Source: Bacilli bacterium | GTDB taxonomy: Bacteria; Bacillota_I; Bacilli_A; RF39; UBA660 | Assembly: GCA_900766325.1 (NCBI GenBank) | Contig: CAAFVA010000033.1 | Coordinates: forward strand, 1 to 9,298 | DNA length: 9,298 bases | Direction of reading: 5' to 3' | Shown here: piece by piece, positions 1-6,126 of the stretch | How the letters are laid out: every line of letters begins with the position of its first letter | How positions within the stretch are numbered: the first letter of the stretch is position 1 | Notes under the pieces: generated by a model | What the model saw: only the letters and a program-made list of their open reading frames with translations | The model's database searches: none | What the model was told of the DNA's origin: nothing | Program-made: the position numbers and the translations under genes

Positions 1-963
1 AGATCCCATAGAACTCACAGTGAGTTAAATTTAATAAAAAATGGTGAATTATATACGAAGGTATCAGGTGTTTTTAAAGATAATTATGATACTCATGCTT
101 TATCTATTTTATTAAATCAAAGAGGTAAAAAAGTAAGTGTTGATAATATTACTCAAAGAAAAATAAGTAATTATTTATCAAGGCTTAACGTTATTATGTT
201 TTGTCCGGATGACTTAGAAATCATCAAAGGTTCACCAGGCGTAAGACGACGTTTTTTAAATATTGAACTTTCACAATTTAGACGTGATTATGTCATGTTA
301 TTAAAAGAATATAATCAAATATTAAGACAAAGAAACGAATATTTAAAAATTAATAATAACGCTAAGTTTGATAAAACTTATTTTGATGTTATTACTGATA
401 AAATCATATTAAAAAACATTGAAATTGTTAAAATAAGATATGATTTTATAAATAAAATAAATACTCGTTTAAGAAACGTTTTTGATAACCTTGCTAAAAT
501 GGGTGATTTAAAAATTAAATATAAGAGTTTTATTAAAGAGGAAGATTTAGATAAACCTGATTTAAATGTTATTTTAAAAGAAAAATATAATTCGTTGTTT
601 ACGAGCGAGCTACTTCAAAAGACAACGCTTTTAGGTTGTCATAAAGATGATTTTAAGATGTTTTTAAATGATTTAGACGTTACGGAATTTTGTTCTCAAG
701 GTCAACAAAGATTATCTATTCTTAGTTTAAAATTAGCAGAAATAGAAGTTTTTATTAACGAAAAACATACAAAACCTGTTATTTTATTGGATGATATTTT
801 TAGTGAGCTAGATGAAAATAAGAAAAATAACATTATAAATTATTTTAAAGAAGATGTACAAATATTTATAACTACTACTGACATAAAAGATATAAATAAA
901 GAGTTAAAAGAAAAATCTGATATTTATATCGTAGAAAACGGAACCTTTAAAAAGGAGGAATAA
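1..963 (+). CDS. recF: RecF, DNA replication/repair ATPase (5'-truncated by window edge)
   Basis: RecF is a cytosolic SMC/ABC-type ATPase that binds gapped DNA and, with RecO and RecR, loads RecA at stalled forks. The frame is open from base 1 and gives 320 residues before TAA. Full RecF is usually about 360-370 residues, so roughly 40-50 N-terminal residues with the Walker A loop lie upstream. Visible are the SHRT motif at fragment residues 2-5, FCPDDLEIIKGSPGVRRRFLN from residue 67 (typical of RecF), the ABC signature SQGQQR (232-237), Walker B VILLDD (260-265) and the D-loop SELD (268-271). An ATG at 196 is internal, because RecF homology continues upstream of it in the same frame. The gyrB ATG follows the stop directly, and the gyrB ribosome site lies in the last recF codons, suggesting translational coupling. 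Identification is firm; only the 5' end is missing. Confidence 0.95.
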   Translation, partial: RSHRTHSELNLIKNGELYTKVSGVFKDNYDTHALSILLNQRGKKVSVDNITQRKISNYLSRLNVIMFCPDDLEIIKGSPGVRRRFLNIELSQFRRDYVMLLKEYNQILRQRNEYLKINNNAKFDKTYFDVITDKIILKNIEIVKIRYDFINKINTRLRNVFDNLAKMGDLKIKYKSFIKEEDLDKPDLNVILKEKYNSLFTSELLQKTTLLGCHKDDFKMFLNDLDVTEFCSQGQQRLSILSLKLAEIEVFINEKHTKPVILLDDIFSELDENKKNNIINYFKEDVQIFITTTDIKDINKELKEKSDIYIVENGTFKKEE

Positions 964-2898
964 ATGATGGAAGAAAAAACAAATGAACATTATGATGCTT
1001 CGGATATACAAGTCTTAGAAGGGTTAGAAGCAGTAAGAAAAAGGCCTGGAATGTATATTGGTACAACCGATGTAAAAGGATTACACCATTTAGTTTGGGA
1101 AATTGTTGATAACGCAATAGATGAATCTTTAGCAGGTTATTGTAATAACATCGAAATAATTATAAACAAGGATAATTCTGTTACGGTTAAAGATGATGGT
1201 CGTGGTATACCAGTTGATATTCATCCAAAAACAAAAATATCAACCGTTGAAACTGTTTATACAGTACTTCATGCCGGTGGTAAATTCGGTGGCGGAGGAT
1301 ACAAGGTATCAGGTGGACTTCATGGTGTAGGAGCATCAGTTGTTAACGCTCTATCTCGTTGGGTAGAAGTAACCGTATATAAAAATGGTAACATATATAA
1401 CATAAGGTTTGAAAACGGTGGACATACTAAACACCCATTAGAAATAGTAGGAAAATGTGAAGAAAACAGAACTGGTACTTGGGTAACTTTTAAACCTGAT
1501 CCAGATATTTTTGATACCGATATTTTTGATTATGAAACTCTAAAGGTAAGAGTAAGGGAGCTTGCTTTTTTAAATAAAGGATTACGTATTACTTTAAGAG
1601 ATGACCGTGATGAGGAAGATACAACCGGAGAAACGTTTTTATATGAAGGGGGTATTTCTGAGTACGTAAAATTCATTAATCAAGGTAAAACACCGATTCA
1701 TGATGATATTATTCACTTAGAAGGTATGGAAGATAACGTATTTTTTGAAGTAGCTTTACAATATAATACCGGATATAATGATAATATATATTCATTTGTA
1801 AATAACATTAATACCCATGATGGTGGAACTCACGAAGAAGGCGTAAGGCGTGCTTTAACAAGGGTAATTAATAGTTATGCTAGAAAAACAAACATGTTAA
1901 AAGAAAAAGATGAGTCTTTAACAGGTGATGACGTTAAAGAAGGTATAACAATGATTATATCTTGTAAACATCCAAATCCTCAGTTTGAAGGTCAAACAAA
2001 AGGAAGATTAGGAAACTCAGAAGTAAGGAAATTAGCGGATAAAGTATTTTCAGAAGGGTTTGAAAAATTCCTACTGGAAAATCCTGATGATGCTAAAATA
2101 ATCGTTAATAAAGCAATGCTTGCATCTCGAGCTCGTAACGCTGCAAAAAAAGCAAGAGAAATAACAAGAAAAAGTGATTTGGCAACCACTAATTTCTTTG
2201 GAAAATTATCAGACTGCAAAAGTAAAGATCCAAAAGTATCAGAAATTTTTATAGTCGAGGGAGATTCGGCCGGTGGTAGTGCTAAAAAAGGTAGGGATTC
2301 GGTAACTCAGGCGATATTACCTTTAAGGGGAAAAATATTAAACGTTGAAAAAGCAAGATTAGATAAAGCTTTAGGAAATGAAGAAATAAGAACCATTATA
2401 ACTGCTTTTGGTACTGGTATCGGTGAAGAATTTGATTTATCAAAATTAAGATATGATAAAATTATAATCATGACCGATGCCGACGTTGACGGATCTCACA
2501 TAAGAGTATTATTACTTACTTTATTTTATAGATTCTTTAGACCAATTGTTGAAGCAGGTCACGTATACGCAGCACAACCTCCATTATTTAGAATAATGCA
2601 TGGTAAAACTCGTAAATACGTACTTAATGAGGAAGAAAAAGAGGCATATTTAGCATCTTTACCAGAAAACGTACGTCAAAGAGCTGAAATTGCGCGAATG
2701 AAGGGTCTTGGTGAAATGGACGCCGAAGAATTAAACGAAACAACAATGGATATAGAAAAAAGAACGTTAAGAAAAATAACGGTAGAAGATTGTGTTTCGG
2801 CCGATCAAATGTTTAATAAACTTATGGGTGAAGAAGTAGAGCCTAGAAGAGAATTTATAGAGAAAAATGCACGTTATGTTAAGAATTTGGATATATAG
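964..2898 (+). CDS. gyrB: DNA gyrase subunit B
   Basis: GyrB is the ATPase subunit of the A2B2 gyrase that introduces negative supercoils. At 644 residues it has the usual Gram-positive length. GHKL ATPase: E46 and N50 in the WEIVDNAIDE segment, DDGRGIP (77-83) and the glycine loop GGLHGVG (117-123). The transducer carries QTK (344-346), which contacts the ATP gamma-phosphate. TOPRIM: VEGDSAGG (431-438, metal ligand E432) and DADVD (505-509). The C-terminus NARYVKNLDI is of GyrB rather than ParE type. AAAGGAGG at 951-958 is a strong ribosome site; ATG 964 (5 nt away) and ATG 967 (8 nt) both fit, so the first residue is uncertain. Oddities: GRDSVTQAILPL where GRDR-x-x-QAILPL is usual; K140 at the place of E. 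coli R136; and EELNETTMD where most GyrB have a tryptophan before ETTM. The stop TAG overlaps the gyrA ribosome site. Confidence 0.98.
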   Translation: MMEEKTNEHYDASDIQVLEGLEAVRKRPGMYIGTTDVKGLHHLVWEIVDNAIDESLAGYCNNIEIIINKDNSVTVKDDGRGIPVDIHPKTKISTVETVYTVLHAGGKFGGGGYKVSGGLHGVGASVVNALSRWVEVTVYKNGNIYNIRFENGGHTKHPLEIVGKCEENRTGTWVTFKPDPDIFDTDIFDYETLKVRVRELAFLNKGLRITLRDDRDEEDTTGETFLYEGGISEYVKFINQGKTPIHDDIIHLEGMEDNVFFEVALQYNTGYNDNIYSFVNNINTHDGGTHEEGVRRALTRVINSYARKTNMLKEKDESLTGDDVKEGITMIISCKHPNPQFEGQTKGRLGNSEVRKLADKVFSEGFEKFLLENPDDAKIIVNKAMLASRARNAAKKAREITRKSDLATTNFFGKLSDCKSKDPKVSEIFIVEGDSAGGSAKKGRDSVTQAILPLRGKILNVEKARLDKALGNEEIRTIITAFGTGIGEEFDLSKLRYDKIIIMTDADVDGSHIRVLLLTLFYRFFRPIVEAGHVYAAQPPLFRIMHGKTRKYVLNEEEKEAYLASLPENVRQRAEIARMKGLGEMDAEELNETTMDIEKRTLRKITVEDCVSADQMFNKLMGEEVEPRREFIEKNARYVKNLDI

Positions 2899-2905
2899 GA
2901 GGTGA
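2897..2905 (+). promoter_or_regulatory. gyrA ribosome binding site AGGAGGTGA
   Basis: A near-perfect Shine-Dalgarno sequence that overlaps the gyrB stop TAG (2896-2898). It decides the gyrA start: the GTG at 2902 lies inside this element and cannot be the initiator, whereas the GTG at 2911 follows the GGAGG core (2898-2902) by 8 nt. The overlap with the gyrB stop suggests that gyrA translation is coupled to gyrB, keeping the two gyrase subunits balanced. Confidence 0.85.
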
Positions 2906-2910
2906 GAAAA

Positions 2911-5430
2911 GTGGAAAATAGCGAAGAAAAAAAAGTAACAACTGAAGAAGAAAAAAACGAATATGGTGGAACTTTTCATGAAAGAGATTCCCACGCTGAA
3001 AACGACATTGTAACAGAAATTTCCGAGTCATTTCTTGATTATTCAATGAGTGTTATCACATCTCGTGCAATACCAGATTTAAGAGATGGTTTAAAACCTG
3101 TTCATAGAAGAATATTATGGTCAATGTTTGAAGAAGGAAACACGCCGGATAAACCTCATAAAAAAAGTGCAACCACGGTAGGTTACGTAATGGGTCATTA
3201 TCATCCTCATGGTGATTCATCAATTTACGAGGCAATGGTAAGACTAGCTCAAGATTTTAATCAAAGATACATGTTAGTTGATGGCCATGGAAACTTTGGT
3301 AACATTGAAGGTGATGGAGCAGCAGCATATCGTTATACCGAAGCTAGATTATCAAAGATAGCTTTAGAAATGTTAAGGGACATAAGAAAAGATACCGTTA
3401 ACATGATGCCTAACTTTGATGAAACAAGCTTAGAACCAGTTGTTTTACCATCTAGAATTCCAAACGTATTAGTTAATGGTTCAATGGGAATTGCAGTTGG
3501 TATGGCAACAAATATTCCACCACATAATTTAAGTGAAGTAATAGATGGATGTGTAGCTTACATAGATAATCCTGATATTGATACATTAGGATTAATGCAA
3601 CATATTAAAGGACCAGATTTTCCAACAGGTGGTATAATTCTTGGTAATTCTGGTATAAAAAAAGCTTATGAAACTGGTAGGGGAAGCATAACAATAAGAA
3701 GTAGGGCTTCCATAGAAGAAGTAGGTAATCATAGTCAAATAGTGATAACCGAAGTTCCTTATGGTACAAATACTTTAGAATTAAAAAATAAAGTAGCAGA
3801 ACTTGTACATAATAAGACTATTGAAGGAATTTCAGACTATCATACTGATTTAAAAAACGGTGTTAAAATAACAATAACTTTAAAGAAAGATGCAAATCCA
3901 CAAGTTGTATTAAATAATTTATATAAGCATACTAACTTTCAAACTAATTACGGTATAATATTCTTAGTAATTGATAACGGAACTCCTAAAACCTTAGGAT
4001 TAAAAGATATTATTTCAAAATACATAGATCATCAAAAAGAAGTTATTATAAGAAGAACTAGGTATGAATTAAATGAAGATGAAAAAAGAGTTCATATATT
4101 AGAAGGTTTAAAAATAGCTTTAGACAACATTGATGAAGTAGTTAAAATAATAAGAGGTGCAAAGGATGATGCGGAAGCTAAAGATAAATTAATAAGTAAA
4201 TTTGGACTTTCTGAAATTCAAAGTAACAGCATTCTTGAAATGCGCCTTAGAAGGTTAACTGGATTAGAAAGAGACAAAATAGAAAGTGAATTAAGCACGC
4301 TATTAAAAGAAATAGAAGAGTTAAAATCTATTTTAGCATCAGAGAAAAAAGTATTAGATATTATTAAGGAAGAAATGTTAGAAATAAAGAAAAAATATGG
4401 TGATGAAAGAAGAACTTCTATTGATATGACCGCAATTGATTACATAGAAGACGAATCTTTAATTCCAGAAGAAGAAATCGTCATTGCATTAACTCATAAT
4501 GGTTATATTAAAAGAATGAGAACAGACACTTATAAAATTCAGAATAAAGGTGGCGTAGGTATCAGAGGAATGGCAACAAATGATGAAGATTTTGTTGAAA
4601 TATTAAAGTCTGGTACAACCCATAATCACGTATTATTCTTTACTAATAAAGGAAAGGTTTATCGCATAAAAGGATACGAGATACCAGAATTTTCAAGACA
4701 ATCAAAGGGATTACCAATAATTAACTTACTTCCAATCGAAAAAGATGAAAAAATAAATAACATTTTGTTAGATAATTGTAACCAAGAAAATAAGTATTTA
4801 GTTATTGCTACTAAGCATGGTTTAATAAAGCGTACAAATGTTCAAGAATTTGAAAACATTAGAAAAAATGGAAAACTTGCGATTACGTTAAAAGAAGATG
4901 ACGAAGTTTTATCAGTTCATTTTACATCAGGGAAAGATGATATAGTAATAGCGTCAAATAACGGTAGGATGATAAGGTTTAATGAAAACGAAGTAAGAGT
5001 AATGGGAAGATGTGCTAGTGGTGTTAAAGGTATTGAACTATCTAAAGATTGTTTCTGTGTAGGGTTTGAGATTGCAAAAGAAAACGAAGATGTGTTAGTT
5101 ATAACCGAAAACGGATACGGAAAGTGTACCGATATAAATGAATATCGTCTAACTCATAGAGGAAGCAAGGGTGTTAAAACACTAAATATCACAGAAAAAA
5201 ATGGTACAATAGTTGCATTTAAAACCGTAACTGGAGATAAAGATTTAATGATTATAACTGATCAAGGAATAGTTATAAGAATTTCCTTAGACAAAATTTC
5301 TAAAATGAGTAGGGTAACTCAAGGTGTAAGGCTAATGCACCTAAGAGAAGGCCAAAAAGTTTCAACTGTATCAATTGTAGAAAAAGAAGAAGAAAACACC
5401 GCAGAGGAAAACAATGAAGAGATTAATTAA
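2911..5430 (+). CDS. gyrA: DNA gyrase subunit A
   Basis: GyrA is the DNA-cleaving and wrapping subunit of gyrase. The GTG start at 2911 gives 839 residues. The N-terminus is acidic/lysine-rich and about 20 residues longer than in E. coli, as judged by catalytic Y142 (RYTEAR) against E. coli Y122. The quinolone region is HPHGDSSIYE (98-107): S103 and E107 sit where E. coli has S83 and D87, an apparently susceptible genotype. The residue before R141 is tyrosine, where methionine is usual. LSEIQSNSILEMRLRRLTGLE is the conserved breakage-reunion core motif, followed by a coiled coil. From about residue 520 there are six beta-pinwheel blades, each beginning with a motif like VIALTHNGYIKR. The GyrA box at 544-550 reads QNKGGVG instead of QRRGGKG. 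Lack of promoter space (12 nt after gyrB) indicates co-transcription. The box and six blades favour GyrA over ParC. Confidence 0.97.
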   Translation: MENSEEKKVTTEEEKNEYGGTFHERDSHAENDIVTEISESFLDYSMSVITSRAIPDLRDGLKPVHRRILWSMFEEGNTPDKPHKKSATTVGYVMGHYHPHGDSSIYEAMVRLAQDFNQRYMLVDGHGNFGNIEGDGAAAYRYTEARLSKIALEMLRDIRKDTVNMMPNFDETSLEPVVLPSRIPNVLVNGSMGIAVGMATNIPPHNLSEVIDGCVAYIDNPDIDTLGLMQHIKGPDFPTGGIILGNSGIKKAYETGRGSITIRSRASIEEVGNHSQIVITEVPYGTNTLELKNKVAELVHNKTIEGISDYHTDLKNGVKITITLKKDANPQVVLNNLYKHTNFQTNYGIIFLVIDNGTPKTLGLKDIISKYIDHQKEVIIRRTRYELNEDEKRVHILEGLKIALDNIDEVVKIIRGAKDDAEAKDKLISKFGLSEIQSNSILEMRLRRLTGLERDKIESELSTLLKEIEELKSILASEKKVLDIIKEEMLEIKKKYGDERRTSIDMTAIDYIEDESLIPEEEIVIALTHNGYIKRMRTDTYKIQNKGGVGIRGMATNDEDFVEILKSGTTHNHVLFFTNKGKVYRIKGYEIPEFSRQSKGLPIINLLPIEKDEKINNILLDNCNQENKYLVIATKHGLIKRTNVQEFENIRKNGKLAITLKEDDEVLSVHFTSGKDDIVIASNNGRMIRFNENEVRVMGRCASGVKGIELSKDCFCVGFEIAKENEDVLVITENGYGKCTDINEYRLTHRGSKGVKTLNITEKNGTIVAFKTVTGDKDLMIITDQGIVIRISLDKISKMSRVTQGVRLMHLREGQKVSTVSIVEKEEENTAEENNEEIN

Positions 5431-5443
5431 ATTAGTCTCTTTT
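5417..5443 (+). terminator. Intrinsic terminator of the recF-gyrB-gyrA operon
   Basis: An 11-bp stem (5417-5427 with 5431-5441, one G-U pair) closes on a three-base loop that is exactly the gyrA stop codon TAA (5428-5430). It is followed by, and partly uses, a TTTT run (5440-5443). The stem thus uses the last gyrA codons, and its T-run merges into the parS palindrome that begins at 5440. The stem is AT-rich, so its strength is uncertain. Confidence 0.65.
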
Positions 5444-5447
5444 ATAA

Positions 5448-5463
5448 TGTTTCACGTGAAACA
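5448..5463. other. parS: parS site 1 (ParB/Spo0J binding), within a 32-bp perfect palindrome
   Basis: TGTTTCACGTGAAACA is a perfect match to the bacterial parS consensus TGTTNCACGTGAAACA, bound by ParB (Spo0J) as the nucleation point for chromosome segregation and SMC loading. The dyad extends flawlessly to 5440-5471, 32 bp with no unpaired centre. The flanking arms contain TATAAT on each strand (5443-5448 on +, 5463-5468 on -), though no convincing -35 accompanies either. The site lies between the gyrA terminator and the SRP RNA promoter. It is not a Noc site, whose core is CCCGGG. Confidence 0.93.
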
Positions 5464-5474
5464 TTATAAAATCC

Positions 5475-5503
5475 TTGATTAAATATTAATAATATAATAA
5501 AAT
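5475..5503 (+). promoter_or_regulatory. Promoter of the SRP RNA (and probably tadA)
   Basis: A -35 like TTGATT (5475-5480) and a -10 like TAAAAT (5498-5503) are separated by 17 bp. This predicts a start about 7 nt downstream, at G5510, which is precisely the first base of the SRP RNA closing helix. The region is AT-rich, so other hexamers are possible (TATAAT at 5493-5498), but that one has the wrong spacing to TTGATT. Confidence 0.65.
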
Positions 5504-5509
5504 ATATAT

Positions 5510-5580
5510 GCACAACAAAAATGTTAGAACCAGGTCAGGACCGAGAGGTAGCAGCCTTAATAACCTCTTTTTGTGTGTGC
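5510..5580 (+). ncRNA. ffs: Signal recognition particle RNA, short 4.5S type
   Basis: SRP RNA binds Ffh and FtsY and drives co-translational membrane targeting. The Ffh-binding hairpin is canonical: GGT (5533-5535) pairs with GCC (5554-5556), the internal loop is CAGG (5536-5539) against AGCA (5550-5553), then ACC pairs with GGT around a GAGA tetraloop (5543-5546). The ends close in a 12-bp helix, 5510-5521 with 5568-5580, with one bulged base (G5575). A 4-bp inner stem joins GTTA (5523-5526) to TAAC (5561-5564). At about 71 nt it is at the short end for the family and has no Alu domain, resembling Mollicutes 4.5S RNA and not the roughly 270-nt B. subtilis RNA. It fills the region that would otherwise be read as an N-terminal extension of tadA. 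Confidence 0.93.
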
Positions 5581-5589
5581 TTTTATTTT
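5568..5589 (+). terminator. SRP RNA 3' helix plus T-tract
   Basis: The 3' strand of the SRP closing helix (5568-5580) is followed at once by TTTTATTTT (5581-5589), so the RNA's own terminal stem can act as its terminator. Only 20 nt separate it from tadA and no separate promoter is seen there. Partial read-through probably supplies tadA mRNA. Confidence 0.6.
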
Positions 5590-5609
5590 GTAAATTAAGA
5601 GGTATTAAT

Positions 5610-6014
5610 ATGCATGATAAATTTATTAATGCAGCTTTAAATGAAGCTAAAAAAGCATATAAAAAAAACGAGGTTCCAGTTGGTGCAATAATTGTTAAAA
5701 ATAATAAAATATTAGCTAAATCCCATAATTTGGTAGAAAAAAAGAAAGACGCAACTGCGCATGCCGAGTTGATCGCAATAAAAAAAGCATCAAAACTATT
5801 GAAAAATTGGAGATTAAATGATTGTGAAATGTATGTCACCTTAGAACCGTGCAACATGTGCGTTTCTGCAATAGAGTTATGCAGAATAAAAAAGGTGTAT
5901 TTTTTAGTAAAAAGAAACAAAGATATAAAAAAGTCTGAAAAAAAATATGTTTTTTTAAATAATAGTGATGAACCACAAAAACTAATACAAGACTTTTTCA
6001 AAAAAAGGCGGTAA
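5610..6014 (+). CDS. tadA: tRNA-specific adenosine deaminase TadA (short, divergent C-terminus)
   Basis: TadA converts the wobble adenosine of tRNA-Arg(ACG) to inosine so that CGU, CGC and CGA can be read. The zinc deaminase site is complete: HAE (H51, catalytic E53) and PCNMC (C81, C84), preceded by VPVGAIIV (22-29) and SHN (38-40). The start is ATG 5610, with AAGAGG at 5597-5602. The frame is open back to 5508, but that part is SRP RNA. The product is only 134 residues, where 150-165 is usual. Between the second cysteine and the FF-K-K-R-R end it is about 13 residues shorter than E. coli TadA as I recall it. The G-A-x-G-S-L and N-H-x-V-E-V segments are absent, and the usual H-S-R-I after the site reads L-C-R-I. 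The gene is flanked by SRP RNA and parS. TadA is the best call; a deaminase of other specificity cannot be excluded. Confidence 0.85.
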   Translation: MHDKFINAALNEAKKAYKKNEVPVGAIIVKNNKILAKSHNLVEKKKDATAHAELIAIKKASKLLKNWRLNDCEMYVTLEPCNMCVSAIELCRIKKVYFLVKRNKDIKKSEKKYVFLNNSDEPQKLIQDFFKKRR

Positions 6015-6086
6015 TGTTTCACGTGAAACATTGTTATATATTATGTTAATAAAAGACCAATATTTATAATAAAACGTCGCCTTTTT
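6002..6086 (+). terminator. Possible long-range terminator stem enclosing parS site 2
   Basis: AAAAAGGCG (6002-6010, end of tadA) is complementary over 9 bp to CGCCTTTTT (6078-6086). In RNA the loop would be 67 nt and would itself contain the parS dyad as an inner hairpin, giving a branched structure ending in a U-run. A loop this long weakens the case for termination, but this is the only GC-containing complementarity between tadA and dnaX. Confidence 0.35.
6015..6030. other. parS: parS site 2
   Basis: TGTTTCACGTGAAACA, identical to the first site, begins at the base right after the tadA stop codon (6012-6014). The perfect dyad extends to 20 bp (6013-6032), including two bases of that stop codon. 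It lies between the arms of a possible terminator stem (6002-6010 with 6078-6086). Confidence 0.93.
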
Positions 6087-6096
6087 AGTTACAAAA

Positions 6097-6105
6097 TGTT
6101 ATAAT
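6097..6105 (+). promoter_or_regulatory. dnaX promoter, extended -10
   Basis: TGTTATAAT is an extended -10 element (TG-n-TATAAT, hexamer 6100-6105). No good -35 lies 17 bp upstream, as is usual for extended -10 promoters. It predicts a start near 6112 and a leader of only about 15 nt, containing the ribosome site GGGAGTG (6114-6120). A second perfect TATAAT at 6065-6070 lacks a well-spaced -35. Confidence 0.6.
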
Positions 6106-6126
6106 TATAAATAGGGAGTGATATGT

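Noticed and set aside
12..26. Inverted repeat AACTCAC-A-GTGAGTT in recF
   Set aside because: Seven-base arms inside well-conserved recF coding sequence (SHRT region), with no second copy noticed; most likely chance.
964..2898. Apparent excess of C-ending codons before a G (CpG across codon junctions)
   Set aside because: A hand count of asparagine codons in gyrB gave 8 of 16 AAC but 6 of 21 AAT followed by G. The trend is too weak to claim without a whole-genome count.
5448..5463. Noc (nucleoid occlusion) binding site instead of parS
   Set aside because: Noc sites centre on CCCGGG, whereas all five sites here centre on CACGTG with parS-type arms.
5447..5482. 11-residue frame MFHVKHYKILD at parS 1, and a similar MFHVKHCYILC at 6014-6049 over parS 2
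   Set aside because: Both start inside the palindrome and share MFHVKH for that reason. The first has no ribosome site. The second overlaps the tadA stop with a weak AGGCGG upstream, but the resemblance beyond parS is only two residues.
5508..5609. 34-residue N-terminal extension of tadA from ATG 5508
   Set aside because: This stretch is the SRP RNA and its terminator. TadA similarity begins at ATG 5610, which has its own ribosome site.
5486..6031. 181-codon reading frame on the - strand opposite tadA, beginning MFHVKH
   Set aside because: The start is just the parS palindrome, which creates ATG-TTT-CAC-GTG-AAA-CAT on either strand. The rest is antisense to tadA and SRP RNA with no recognisable domain.
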